A stretch of 64,000 bases of DNA, taken from positions 4,015,480-4,079,479 of the forward strand of contig JAMYGW020000001.1 of NCBI GenBank assembly GCA_025617375.2. The letters are read 5' to 3'. Position numbers and translations under genes: made by a program. Source of the stretch: Acarospora socialis. Its lineage: Eukaryota > Ascomycota > Lecanoromycetes > Acarosporales > Acarosporaceae. Positions 35,535 to 46,764 of this stretch are shown here, one piece after another. Under the pieces are notes generated by a model that was not told where the DNA came from, did no database searches, and worked only from the letters and a program-made list of their open reading frames with translations. The first letter of the stretch is position 1. Each line of letters begins with the position of its first letter.

Positions 35535-36334
35535 ATGGGTGACAGCAATACAAACGATCCAGCCGGTACCTTGGAGCCTCCTGTCACTCTGCACCCACTC
35601 GTCGCCGCCGACTTACCAACAATAGCAACGCTCTACGTTGCTGCTGTGCGGGATGACGAATTGCTCGCCTACTTATGGCCTCACCTTGGCTCATGTCTTG
35701 AAGGGTTCCGGACCTACTCCCTTACCAAATTCAAGCAACAGTACTACTCGTCCGACACCTGTATGTTCGTGGCCAAGATTAATAGGACTACAGTCGGATA
35801 TTCGGCCTGGAAACGTATAGGTACTAGAGATGGAAGTGCTTGGGGCGTAAGGAGAAAGACTATGTTTAGTGTCTGTAAGTTCTCATGCGGGTAGGCCAGA
35901 AAGGCGTAAGTTCACAGAGTCGCTGATATACTTCGTCTCACGTAGACATTGAGACATGCCTGCTTAAAGTGGAGGAGATGTACCGCGGTACGCTTTGCTT
36001 TCTACGTGGCGCGTCATATGCAAGGCAAGTAGCCTACAGAGAGTACCAACAGCGTCAACATGATCCTTTCGAAGAGATCTCCGAGCATTGGCATCTTGAC
36101 GGTCTTGCTGTCGACCCCGCATATCAGCGTAGAGGCATTGGAACAAAGCTGATGGAGTGGGGTATGGAGCGGTCAAGAGCGGAAGGTATTCCAATCACGT
36201 TGACCGCGACTCCAGCGGGCCTGAGGTTATATCAAAAGTTAGGGCTTATGGAGGCACAGCTCAACGACATCGGTGATGGAATGGAAGAAATCTCGATGAT
36301 CTGGAGCCCTCATCAGCAGCGCCCGGCGCTTTAG
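35535..36334 (+). CDS. GNAT-family N-acetyltransferase
   Basis: Two exons (35535-35874, 35946-36334) give 242 residues. The intron joins MFSV to YIETCLLKVEEMYRG in phase. The C-terminal half holds the acetyl-CoA site: LDGLAVDPAYQRRGIGTKLMEWGMERSRAEG, with the QRRGIG pyrophosphate loop, then LTATPAGLRLYQKLGL. N-terminal strands (VTLHPLVAADLPTIATLYVAAVRDD) fit the fungal group of single-domain GNAT proteins of unknown substrate, often near secondary metabolism or detoxification genes. No backbone synthase is present nearby, so no pathway is proposed. Confidence 0.88.
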
Positions 36335-37476
36335 CTGATAGGTACCACTCCATCCACGATTGACACTTCTCGACGTCTGTGACGACTCTCTTTGCTGCAC
36401 ACCGGAAGGCTTGGACGCTTGTGTACTCTCGAGAGAGCTCGGATTGAACTAACAGGAGAAACCAAGAAAAGGGCACATTGCTGCTCTGGTTCTTATCCGA
36501 TGTGGTGATGGTCAAATGTCTCACCATTCCTCATCGCTTCCATTGGATTCGATGATATTGTTTAGGTCGATTTCAGCGTCATCCGCCACTTTAGCTGCCT
36601 TCTCGTCAGCAGATGGCTTCCATTCGGCGCCTCTACAGGCTCCATTCTCAATTCCTCAGGGTCCAGGTCGTCATCGCCGAGTTCATACGGGAAGTGGCAC
36701 AGAATGCTTTGTCAAAGATAGAGACCGGGGCTTGCTAGGATCGGGCCGTCCAGAATTCTCGCTTCCATATCGTCCAAGTTGGACTCTTCCCATTCATTTG
36801 CGCGCAGGAGGCGACGTCATGCCAGTATCAAAGCGCCTGAACTCCCATTCATTCGCATCGAGGTCCTACTACCGCATCATACTTAACTCCGAAGACTTCG
36901 CGATGGCTGTAGCAATTATTAAGCAAAATAAAGCGAGCCTCCGGGATTTATTCTTCGCAGTTCGAATTGGAAAGATGACACGGCAACCCTGGTCGAATTC
37001 TCTCTTCTGGCGCCTTTGCCATCGCCTTCCATGCCGGAAGTCAAATATGGAGGGCTTACACCATTGACCAGCACACTGTCCTGAAGCCCTCCATATCGTA
37101 CATGAAGCAGTCTCTTGTTGATGTTCTGTTCTTTATCATGATGCAATGGAGTGCTTCTCGATCTTATTGCAGATGGTTTACCATTTGTTGATAACCGCAC
37201 TATAAGCTCACTGCGTAGTAGATTACTTCTCCTTCATTCTCAATGTCTGACTTGTCTTTTGAAGACCTACCTACCAGGGTAGGAACTGCCGTAGGTGTAA
37301 TGCCTCGTCCTGTTGCCCAACACTTGAGGCCCGCCATCGCGACGATCTTGAGCCTCCCACCATTTTGAGGATGAGATCAGGCTCCAATTGCTATCTATAT
37401 TCATTATCAATTTGAGTCTATAAAATCCTGTAATCCTCTAGCATCCTCACTTGTATTACGCACAGCGTAGCAACAT
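36335..37476. other. Intergenic region with a possible decayed coding fragment
   Basis: On the minus strand between 36880 and 36500, short acidic stretches in shifting frames (ANEWEESNLDDMEARILDGP, YELGDDDLDPEELRMEPVE, DDAEIDLNNIIESNGSDEEW) look like a former gene broken by frame changes. I cannot name it. A 13-bp inverted repeat (ATATGGAGGGCTT at 37045-37057, AAGCCCTCCATAT at 37084-37096) lies within. No intact gene is seen. Confidence 0.35.
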
Positions 37477-38250
37477 TTACTCCACCTTCCACTCTCTCCA
37501 CATCCCACCTGCAGCAATACTCCTGAAGAAGTCCTTCCACCCATATCCCTGGTTCCACGTTTTGCCCTTTAGTCTTTCTTCCCGTATCCTCCAGAACAGA
37601 CTCCCATCATAACACTGCCTCAGATCGTCCTTCCACACCCGCCCCTTCCTCTGAAGCAGCAACCAGGTCGTCGACCATTCCATGAATGCAAAGCTCCAGC
37701 CGGCCGGGTCCATAACAACCCGATTCTTCTTGATCAACCAGAACAGCTCACTGACACCCAAACTCCGTGTACCGCTCCCGTCGAACTTGGCGAACATCTC
37801 ATCAAAGAGGCGAGGTCTGAAGCACCCATCCGAGTCGTAGATACCCGTGTCCGAGCCGTGTTTCGCCTTGTGGATACTGTTGACGTAGATGCGAAAGAGC
37901 GGATCGGGCAGGTAGCTGTGCCCGAGGCGGGTAGGGTAAGAGAAGAAAAGCGGAATCAGGAGGGAGCCGATGGAGAAAGGGATGGAAAATCCGAGCTCGC
38001 GGAAGCCATTGTAGACATCGTGGGGGTGGATGATGTTGTCATTATCGCGGTCCCAGTAAAGGACGTGTTGTTGGAGGGCAGTGGGGCGCTGATGGTTGAG
38101 ACCGCTGGGAGTAGCATCTCCGGCTACTTTGTCAGACCAGGTATCGTTGTAGTGGTTCACTGGATTCGGTTCGGAAATGTCATTATTTTGGAGGTGAGTG
38201 TGATCTGCGATGGTGGCTTGATAAAGATCTTCGCGCTCCACTGAACCCAT
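37477..38250 (-). CDS. Caleosin / peroxygenase family protein
   Basis: A single exon of 257 residues beginning MGSVEREDLY. It shows the caleosin order: a haem-ligand His region with a calcium-binding EF-hand (LQQHVLYWDRDNDNIIHPHDVYNGF, about residues 62-86), a short hydrophobic proline-containing stretch (IPFSIGSLLIPLFFSYPT), a second His region (IYVNSIHKAKHGSDTG), then FDEMFAKFDGSGTRSLGVSEL and KNRVVMDPAGWSFAFMEW. Caleosins bind lipid droplets or membranes. Plant and Aspergillus members use hydroperoxides for haem-dependent epoxidation or hydroxylation of lipids. The start upstream at 38256 would need TTG, so the ATG at 38250 is preferred. It is divergent from the methyltransferase gene with a 272-bp shared promoter. 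Confidence 0.93.
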   Translation of the reverse strand: MGSVEREDLYQATIADHTHLQNNDISEPNPVNHYNDTWSDKVAGDATPSGLNHQRPTALQQHVLYWDRDNDNIIHPHDVYNGFRELGFSIPFSIGSLLIPLFFSYPTRLGHSYLPDPLFRIYVNSIHKAKHGSDTGIYDSDGCFRPRLFDEMFAKFDGSGTRSLGVSELFWLIKKNRVVMDPAGWSFAFMEWSTTWLLLQRKGRVWKDDLRQCYDGSLFWRIREERLKGKTWNQGYGWKDFFRSIAAGGMWREWKVE

Positions 38251-38522
38251 CACCAAGTCACTGGTGTTGTACTACTGTCCGTATCTGGACTCAAAGTCTC
38301 CCAAATGTAGTGACCGTACTCAAGGAAAGGTGATTTCGAGTTCGCAGAGCACAGTAACTGCTTGAAGAGCAGCAATTAAGCTGTGGAACAGCTTAAAGAG
38401 CTTATCAGTGTCTCTTCATGTGTTCTTCCGCATTGTTCCATTAGGAAAGTGACATCACGATTCACGAAAGTTACCGTAGCCCAACTCCCAAGGTGTGTCT
38501 CACTACTGCAACAGCTCCCGAA

Positions 38523-39711
38523 ATGGACCGCCAAACACCAGCACCTCAAGCCTCCTCATCATCACCTTCGACACCAAACCAATCATCTCAGGACATCAGT
38601 GCTCAATATGAGATCCCTTCTCCTCAGCCCTGGACTTCTTTCAGTGCCCTGAAGGACCGTATCAGACATCACTACGAGATCTGTTCCGACTATTACTACT
38701 CCCTCTGGTAGGTCCTGTAATTGCTCCGCCTGGCATAGTCTGGGTTTGCATATCACCTTGACCCTTGGCTGACAAGCAGGGGTGAGCATATCCACCATGG
38801 CTATTTCCTCGAGCCTACCGATACGAAAGAGCAGGCTCAGATACGCCTTATAAAGCTCCTTCTAGAACGGTCAAGCCTACCCGGTGGCAGCACGGTTCTC
38901 GATGTGGGATGTGGCATTGGCGGCACAAGCCGTTATCTGGCCAAAGAATACGGATGCAAGGTCATCGGGCTTACCATAAGTGGCCGCCAGGTGGAGATTG
39001 CAAAAGAATTGACTGCAAAGGAAGCTGGCGGCGGCCAACGGGAGGTCGACGAAGCCGGATTTACGAAGTTGGGGAATGGAGGGGTCCGCTATGTGGAACT
39101 GGACGCCGAGAAAATGGGTGACTTCTTCAGCACCCCGCCCAACAAAGCGACTTTCGATTGCGTGTGGATCTCGGAGGCGATGAGTCACTTGCCGGACAAG
39201 GAACTCTTCTTTCGGAACGCTTCGGCGTTGTTGAACCCCGGTGGGAAGCTGGTCGTGGCAGACTGGTTCAAGGCGGAGGGTTTGACGAGTACGCAAATGG
39301 AGGCAGATATCAAACCGATTGAAGGTCAGGCCCCTTACAGAAATGTGTTTGTGCGTCTGCTAATTGTGATTACAGACGGAATGCTGCTCCCTCCGTTGTG
39401 TACTCCGCCTGATTACGTCCAGTACGCAAAGCAGGCTGGCCTTGGTGCTTTTTCGAAGCCGCTTGATATTAGCAAGAATGTTTCCAAGACATGGTAAGTC
39501 ATTGAAAGTATGAACCGTGAATTGAGTTGATCACTAAGTCTTTTCGCGCAGGGATATTTCATGGTCGCTGATCCAGTCACCCGCTCTGTGGGCCTTTGCC
39601 TTTTCACAAGGACGGGACGGCATCGCTTTCCTGCAAGCATTCCGAGCGATGAGGAGAGGATTCGCCAACGGGACTTTCTGCTACGATGTCATGGTTTTCG
39701 GAAAAGAGTAG
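38523..39711 (+). CDS. SAM-dependent methyltransferase (tocopherol/sterol C-methyltransferase-like)
   Basis: Three exons (38523-38707, 38780-39493, 39552-39711) give 352 residues; an upstream ATG at 38493 would add ten. The N-terminal motif HHYEICSDYYYSLWGEHIHHGYF is typical of the gamma-tocopherol and sterol methyltransferase group. Motif I is VLDVGCGIGGTSRYLA, followed by VIGLTISGRQVEIA, then WISEAMSHLPDKELFF and LNPGGKLVVADWF. The C-terminus (ALWAFAFSQGRDGIAFLQAFRAMRRGF) is coded by the third exon. In fungi this group acts on varied small molecules. The acceptor is unknown. Confidence 0.9.
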
Positions 39712-40407
39712 AGTGGCGACACAGCAGCGTGGACTAAAGAAAGGGGGTCAATGATCGGTTGGCGGATACGACTCAAGAGTAGATCTATAGAATATAGATC
39801 GTTTTGCTTCTGGCATCATGTTCCCTGACTGATAAAGAGACTGCATAACAGACAACATCAAATGAATCTCCGAGAGCTAACACGAACTAATTTCAAGAGC
39901 ATAGGTAACTATGTTCTAAACTTCGAGTACTTCTAAAGGGACCAGGTGAATGTCTGTAAACTGCATCTGCAAGCTATCCTGGTGAGCGCTAACATACCAG
40001 TTACATGGAGGCGCTTGTAATCTAAGATGTCCACCGCACATTTCCAGTAAAGCTACATGAAGGTCCCTGCCCCCAGCAGCACAAAGAACCGGTAATACTG
40101 TGATAAGGAAGCCAGCCTTACCCCAGCATGACTGTCAGGACAGCGGATTTAGATCGGACACGTCTCTCCTTTCACTGACACCCTCCAGAAGATCAAAAGA
40201 ATTAAGATATGAACATACAGCAATGAGGATTCGCTGGTCGTCACCGAACCAACTGATGATCCACCGATCTACAGCTTGGGTATGGCAGAGTGGTTTATGC
40301 GCCTACGGAGTATCTCACCCACCAAGACCAAGCCTCGTTGTAGATCCGGTGCTGACTAAGCATCAACTACCGTCGCGGGTTTGACCTCAACCCGCGACCT
40401 CGATAAT
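39712..40407. other. Intergenic region with a tRNA-like segment
   Basis: No protein gene is seen. At 40279-40384 a stretch begins with a pol III A-box-like D arm (TGGCAGAGTGGTTTATGCG, stem GCA/TGC) and ends with a hairpin CGCGGGTT-TGACCTC-AACCCGCG. The anticodon loop and acceptor stem do not fit, so I do not call a tRNA. Confidence 0.4.
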
Positions 40408-41484
40408 ATGGCGAAAGGAACATCCAGCAAAGCTCCGAAGCCCAAGCCCGCCTCGGTGGCCAAACCCTCAGCTGCAAGTTCTCCACCTGCCCCATTCTCT
40501 CTCCCACCACCCAACTTCCAACCCTTCCTCTCCACCATCGACAAAACCCACATCTACATCACCCACATCGACACGCACCCATGGCACTTCAAGCGCCGCG
40601 TCTTCTCCGTCCCAATTCTCATGAACGTCGCCATCATCCTTCTCCTCGCCTGGCGTGCCTACGTCGCCATTCCTTCATACATCGCCATCGCGCTCGCGAC
40701 ACTCGGCTACAGCACCGAAGCAAAAGTCGACATCCATGACACCGACTGGACGACTCTCCTAAACATCACCGTCAAACGCGCCCTCATGTTCCTCTTCGAC
40801 TGGACCCTCCTCCGCTTCATTGGCCCGTGGCCGCTCGACTTCTTCTTCGGCGCCCCGGCAAACCCCATCTCGTGGCGCCGGACCGTCGGCTTTCAGGATC
40901 GCGAGGTCGTGGTGCGCGTGTCGCGCAAATGGGACAAGGCGCTCCCGTCGGGCTGGGCTGGGGACCAGAAAGGTGAACGGGAGAAGGAAGACGTGTTTCG
41001 CGACCGCATCATGCCGGCTATCGACCGGAAATGGATCCGCGCCAAGACGGGATACCTCATGATGGACAAGAATTGGGACCTCGACTTCGGCGCTATGATC
41101 GCTGCATACCACCTTCTCTCTACCCATAAACTTCAGCTAGATGACTTCCAGAAGACCGTCATTCTCTACTCTGAACCGCACGGCTGGCTCGTCTGGCCCG
41201 TGCACAGGCTCGACGCCGATGCCACAAGCAGTCAAGAGATTGGTAGGCAGAAGATCGTTGCGTTCAAGGACCGCTTGACGGCTATGGGCAAAGAGAATCT
41301 GTTCTTTCGCTGGATCGAGATCGTGCAGTATGAGAGCTCGCAGCCCGGCGGCTTCACGGCCGCGAAGCAGGCTGTGGCGATGAGGAAGGCGAGGGAGGCA
41401 TTTGAGGGGCAGGGAGTCGATTTCGAGCGATTTGGGAGGGATGTGGGGGGCATGGAGGGGATGCCGGGGTGGGAGACTTCATGA
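40408..41484 (+). CDS. Uncharacterised fungal membrane protein
   Basis: A single exon of 358 residues from the ATG at 40408 (the frame opens at 40381 without an ATG). A Pro/Ser/Lys-rich N-terminus (MAKGTSSKAPKPKPASVAKP) precedes two or three hydrophobic segments: VPILMNVAIILLLAWRAYVAI, IAIALATLGY and ALMFLFDWTLLRFIGPWPLDFFFG. The C-terminal 200 residues are soluble and charged (FRDRIMPAIDRKWIRAKTGYLMMDKNWDLDFGAMI). Codon use is strongly C-ending, typical of an expressed core gene. I do not recognise a characterised family; an endoplasmic reticulum location is possible. Confidence 0.8.
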   Translation: MAKGTSSKAPKPKPASVAKPSAASSPPAPFSLPPPNFQPFLSTIDKTHIYITHIDTHPWHFKRRVFSVPILMNVAIILLLAWRAYVAIPSYIAIALATLGYSTEAKVDIHDTDWTTLLNITVKRALMFLFDWTLLRFIGPWPLDFFFGAPANPISWRRTVGFQDREVVVRVSRKWDKALPSGWAGDQKGEREKEDVFRDRIMPAIDRKWIRAKTGYLMMDKNWDLDFGAMIAAYHLLSTHKLQLDDFQKTVILYSEPHGWLVWPVHRLDADATSSQEIGRQKIVAFKDRLTAMGKENLFFRWIEIVQYESSQPGGFTAAKQAVAMRKAREAFEGQGVDFERFGRDVGGMEGMPGWETS

Positions 41485-41819
41485 GTGTTTTGGGTCTATG
41501 ACGTTGTAGATATGTATTTACACCTTAAGAATCATCTCTATCAGGGTGGCTTGCTCATCGATCCTGGTGAAGACGGATTTACTTTAGGCACTCTGTACAG
41601 CTGGCTCTTAGTTACATCGACATAGTAGCTCTTTGACATTGATCTGATCTGGTATGAACCATCTGGTAACGTTCCATGCAGCTGACCAAGACTGTTCGAA
41701 CAACCTCAAGGTCCTCCAAAGCCTTGAACTACAAATTCCTTACGCCTTTCCATGCTGCCGTCATATGCAATACGCCCCTTCCGCTTCTGGTACAGAATCA
41801 AAGGGAAATTCGAGTCGTA
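41485..41819. other. Convergent intergenic region
   Basis: 3' flanks of the membrane protein gene and the CSC1 channel gene. No gene is seen. Confidence 0.4.
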
Positions 41820-44782
41820 TCAGTTCCTACCCCGCCGAAAATGATCATATGACGTTGTATCTGCTCCTAAGACATCGTCTTGATCATCAAAAGCTCCGTT
41901 CCTCCATTGATCGACTCTGAATTGGTCTCCTGGCGTTGCAACTGGCATAGCCTGGGCTCCGGCCAGCAACCTGCTCTCACTCTCATTTGCGTGCTGATAC
42001 ATGCGGGGACCGAGCCCCAGGTCCAGTGATCCATCGTAGTCCGGCTCCCTGTAAGCCGGATGGTGGTAATCGGCAGGATATGTTGTTCCACTTGGTTCAT
42101 ATCTTCCCGTATACCCTGGTGCAGGAGACGGTGCACGTGACGAACTTGCTGAATCGTAGCCTTCAGCGAAACTTCGTGGAGTCTGTGATCTTTCCGACAC
42201 CAGATCCAAAGGTCGCCCGAATATTTCTCCTCCGCCATGCCCTTCACCAAAATCATCTCTGTTTTTATAGTACGCAAAGTCGAGCTTGTTCTCTGGGACC
42301 ACCTCGAAGGGTGCGTTCGAAGCAAATCTCGCCGATTTGCCGACATCGTTGTTTGCCATACGTTCCATGGCAATGTCAGAATAGTCGACTCCGGAAGCAC
42401 CGGCACCTTCAGACTCCAGTCGTCCGTGATAGACTTGAGCAAGGAGTGTCTGTGCTTTGGCATGAACCATGGGTGTGATCAAAGGTTTGTAAAGCGCGGG
42501 ATGACCAAAGCGTGTTCCAAGCTTGTCATTGCGACGGCTCTGCTTTCCAGCTGTAGCATGAGACTCCGGGTCTCGGAGCATTGCTTTCGTGTAGTACTTG
42601 CATTGGTCGTCAAAAGTTCGACTACAGTACCACTTGAATCCAAGCATTAAGAAAGGCAGTGGTGCCATAGTAAATATCTGAGTCCAGGTACCTCTTGCTT
42701 TGACCACAAGCGCGACAATGACGTTGGCCAGGACAGCTGCGAAAACGAGCCTGTTGTACAGGATACGCCAGAATTGGCCACCGGATTCTGTCTTCGTAAT
42801 GAACACGTATAGAAGAAGATACTTCTTCAACCAAGCATCGACCGTGAAGTAGAGTGCGGTTACTGGAAGAACAATCGGCTGAAGTGTTGCAAAGCAGAGA
42901 GCCACTGTTGCATAGAAAAGAAAGTAGTTGTAGTAGCTAGCATAATCGAAAGGCGGAGGAGCCGTCCACTCGATAGCTTGTCGAGGTGTCGGGCTCATGA
43001 AGGTGCGGGCGAACCATATATAGGTCATATTGACTATCTGGGACAGATCTGCCGCGGCCCCCAAATTCCGCTGTAGCAACCATGTTACCCAGAATGGCGA
43101 TACCGTGCAGAGAGCTATCATGATTTTGATGAAGAATTCTCCTTGATTGATAGCATCCCAAACGCCCTGATTACCGTGCCTTGCTTCGATGACCTTGGCG
43201 ACGAACTTCCAAACTGCAGAGAAGGCAGAGAAGACAATCAGATTATTGAAAACAAAGAACGCGTATAGCCTGTGCGTCACATGTTTCTCACGAACGGTTT
43301 TGGTAGTGTCCCCAGCTTTGATCGACAGACGGCGGAAAATGATGGGCAGTATCAGATATACTAGGGACAGAATCGCCGGAGAAGCTATACCTTGAACGGC
43401 AGACCAGGTCATCTTATGAGCATTCAGCTGTGTCTGGAAGGCAGGCCAGAGAGACCCGAGGTTTGAGAGATCAGACACGAAGATGGCGATCAAGGCGTTG
43501 GGAGCGATCCAGACCAGCGTCAATACCGCGACCCAAAAGTTGTTCACGAAGCGCCTCCAGCTTCGGGCCTTCTTCGACAGTGCCAAATTTCGCCATATCA
43601 GATCGTTTGGTCTAGGAGCAAGTCTGATGGCACTTCCATGAGGATGCTTACTGCGCGCAGCGTATGCAACCACGTGCGCGTCCTCAATCTTTTCGTAACT
43701 GGCAAAACCATAGGGCATGGCGTTGCGCCTATCGATGGATTCTCGGACGTCCTTGATCTCGATCTCCAGGTCGCGGATTTTGCTAGTCAAGTACTCGATG
43801 GCGTCGACCTTTTGTCCTGGCTTATAGTTGCGGTCATGTTTGGAAGGGCGACATGTCGGACGTGCGGATGGGAGTCTGTCCGGATTCCTCAGATATTTAG
43901 CGAGGACTGACTCCAACTCGCGTACAGTTTTCTCGTGTTGTTTAATGAGCTGTGGTAGCTCTTTGACATTACGACCGATGGCCGCTCGTGGTAAACCTGA
44001 CGTTTGTTCGACCTCGTCCGTGATTCGCAGGATACCTTCATCGGTCCGGTAAACAGGAGGTATGTCAGTCACCATCAGTGTCCTTGAGTGGAGGCTCATC
44101 CGGTATTCCGGGCTCTCAAAGAATTGCCTCCTGAGTCTTGTAATGGCAATATAATTCCTCCAAAGAAAGTAAGCGACAATGATATCGAAAAGCCAGGCGC
44201 AGACAACGTGACTCCAGAGAGTTTGACCAAACATGTACATGGGTGTCATGACTTGGAAAGCCGAAAGGCCGTGGGTTATATTATGATCGCTATTGACAAT
44301 ATTCGTTGGAATGATGACCCCACACCCAATGACGCTCAGCACCAGAAATAAGTTCCGGCACAGCTTCGTAAAGCGTAAGAATACAGTAGCATCCAGTCCG
44401 ATCTTGTCGATGAGTTCATCTTCTCTTGTCTTTATGAGTGGAGTGATCCAGGCAAAAAATCCCCTGCCCACGGGTGGAGGCGTGCGTTTCTCGTCCGCAT
44501 ATCGAAGTTTTGGCGCGTATACCACCGAGTTGTGCGGTCGAAGGAGGGAGAACAGTAAGGCTATGAGAATCGTGATTCCGATAGAGGTGCCAAGAGAAAC
44601 CCAGAAAGCGTTGGCTTGGAGCTGAGCGCCATTAGCTATGCTTTCTTGCTTTGCCAATTCCCAGTCATTGAGCTTACAGAGACGGCAAATGGGTCCTGCA
44701 CGAGCTTAAGAAATTGATCTGCGCCGCTCGGTGACTGCGGATTCTGCCGCCGGAATACCATACTGGGCTGCTCGGTGTCCAT
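41820..44782 (-). CDS. CSC1: Calcium-permeable stress-gated cation channel, CSC1/OSCA (DUF221) family
   Basis: Two exons: 44782-44678 (MDTEQPSMVFRR...) and 44621-41820, joined in phase across a 56-bp intron, give about 968 residues. The first part has three membrane segments (FWVSLGTSIGITILIALLFSLLR, NLFLVLSVIGCGVII, LFDIIVAYFLW). A cytosolic domain follows with SRTLMVTDIPP and a coiled stretch. The seven-segment channel core begins near NLALSKKARSWRRFVNNFWV and contains FNNLIVFSAFSAVWKFV and YNYFLFYATVALCFATLQP. The C-terminal tail of about 200 residues is hydrophilic. Family members open on hyperosmotic or mechanical stress and pass Ca2+ at the plasma membrane. Assignment to CSC1 rather than another fungal DUF221 paralogue is tentative. 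Confidence 0.92.
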
Positions 44783-45419
44783 TGCGTGAATTGAATATGA
44801 GAACAGCGAGTTGTAGTAGGCATCAGAGGAGCACTCTGCCTGGTAAGAAGTGCGTGAGGTGAAAATGGTTCAAGTGAAGATCCGCAGGATCATTATGGTG
44901 GCTATCAAATCTGCGTGGAGAGATTCTGTACGTAAATAAAAGCCCTCGTGACATTAATATTGATTTCTGAATGGAGGTGTCCCCCGACCACCTGCAGTAG
45001 AGAGGAAGAGAAAACAACGGATCAAAACGAGTGTAAGATGTGACCGTATTAGTATTGAAAGGTGAGTAAGGTCAATGTCGGCGTATAGTCGAGGAAATTG
45101 TTGGGAACACTCTACGGTATGTCCATTTGGAGAACGACGTCAACGGCAGAAGCACTAAGATACGGTAAGTTTGGCGGGTTTAAGGTGTCAAATCCGGGAT
45201 TAGCTAAGCTAATGTGGGTTTGGCGCTGCGACGGACTCTAAAAATAAGTCGTCGCTTTCCCTGCTCACAGGGATACGGTCTGATATGACAATGATACGGG
45301 TATTGGGAGAAGACCAATCGAATATTGAATTCTAATTCTCTACTCCTCTTCGGTTCTTGATCACAACACTACAGTTCCAGTCGTTGACTTTGTGACTGTT
45401 ACTTAAGTTAAAGCTGGAC
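44783..45419. promoter_or_regulatory. Intergenic region, CSC1 promoter and FBA 3' flank
   Basis: 637 bp without a supported frame. The first part is the CSC1 upstream region; the aldolase gene ends at 45420. Confidence 0.4.
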
Positions 45420-46764
45420 TTATAGCTGGCCAGCGGTGTTGAAGTCCTCGAGGCCTTCCTCAACACGTGCTTTCATCGTCTTCTCTCCCTCTCGCACCCA
45501 GACACGCGGATCGAAGTACTTCTTGTTCGGCTTATCCTCGCCCTCCGGGTTACCCACCGGCGACATGAGATAGTCTTTCTTCTTCAACACGTAATCCCGG
45601 ATGCCCGTCAAATAAGCGTACTGCAGATCGGTGTCGAGGTTGACCTTGACCACACCGTAGCCGATGGCATCTTTGTACTCCTTCTTCGACGAGCCGGAGC
45701 CGCCGTGGAAGACCAAGAAAACTGGCTTGTCCTCCTTGGCGTTGATCTTGTCCTTGACGAACTTCTGGTGCTTGCCCAGCAGTTCAGGGTGGAGTTTGAC
45801 GTTGCCGGGTTTGTAGACCCCATGTACGTTGCCGAAGCCGGCAGCGATGGAGAAGTATGGGCTGATGGCCGAGAGTGTGTGGTAGATGTTGTAGATATCC
45901 TCCGGCTGGGTGTAAAGGGAATTGTTGTCAACGTCCTCGTTGTTGACCCCATCTTCCTCACCACCGGTGATGCCGATTTCCTGTGAGACCACGTCAGGCC
46001 ACCTGCAGCACTTATCTTGACGCAGTCAATCATACCATCTCCAGCCACTGCTTCATCGGCGCAGCTCGCTTCAGATACTTTGCTGTTGTCTGGATGTTCC
46101 AGTCAACCTCCTCTTCCGATAGATCGATCATGTGGCTCGAGAACAAGGGCTCGCCATGATCCTTGAAGTACTTCTCGTCGGCATCGAGCATGCCATCCAA
46201 CCACGGCAGGAGCTTCTTCGCGCAGTGATCGGTGTGGAGGACGACCGGGATATCGTAGGACGGAGCGATTGAGCGGATGTACTGTGCACCAGCAATGGCT
46301 CCCGCAATGGACGCCTGCTGTTCTCCATTGGCGACACCCTGTGTCAGGGAGTTAGTGTTGCCTCGACATATCGGTCATCGGTTTCTGACCTTGCCAGCGA
46401 AATACGCAGCACCACCCTGGGACATCTGGAGGATGATCGGGGCTTTCTTGTCTCGGGCTGCCTCTAGTGCCGCCACGACGGTGGAAGATGAAGTGACGTT
46501 CTGTGCTCTCATCAGTCCATTGCATAAAGATTCAAGTGCACGGAGGCCATACGATGGCGGGAATGGCAAACTGCTTGTCCTGAGCATAATTGAAGAGCTA
46601 CCACATTGGGTCGTCAGTACAGTTTCTCTCACTTCCCAATGTCTACCGCCACAGAGTTCGTTCAAGTTTCACCGTGGTCAGCGGACGTGGGCGGATTGAC
46701 ACACTTTCAGCACATCATCGCCAACGATAACACCCTTCTTTCTGCTCAGAACACTGGTAGCCAT
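45420..46764 (-). CDS. FBA1: Fructose-bisphosphate aldolase, class II (EC 4.1.2.13)
   Basis: Five exons (46764-46705, 46597-46553, 46500-46390, 46338-46036, 45980-45420) close in phase to 359 residues, the family length. Zinc ligands are seen in LHTDHCAKKLLPWLDGM, GNVHGVYKPGNVKL and VFHGGSGSSKKEY. The phosphate-binding NLDTDLQYAYL and the substrate region ITGGEEDGVNNEDVDN are intact. It cleaves fructose 1,6-bisphosphate to dihydroxyacetone phosphate and glyceraldehyde 3-phosphate in the cytosol. The start MATSVLSRKKGVIVGDD is slightly shorter than in some fungi. The first donor is GTGTGT, weaker than the others. Dense 5' introns are common in highly expressed fungal glycolytic genes. Confidence 0.96.

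Noticed and set aside
36516-37067. 183-codon plus frame between the GNAT and caleosin genes
   Set aside because: Composition is not gene-like and the opposite strand carries the more convincing, though broken, acidic coding fragments.
40279-40384. Candidate tRNA gene (Ser/Leu-like)
   Set aside because: The anticodon loop lacks the expected T33, the T loop has the wrong size and the acceptor ends do not pair, so it is kept only as a tRNA-like observation.
34531-40407. Possible secondary-metabolite cluster (GNAT, caleosin, methyltransferase)
   Set aside because: No polyketide synthase, peptide synthetase, terpene synthase or other backbone enzyme lies in the window, and the gene orientations show no cluster logic.
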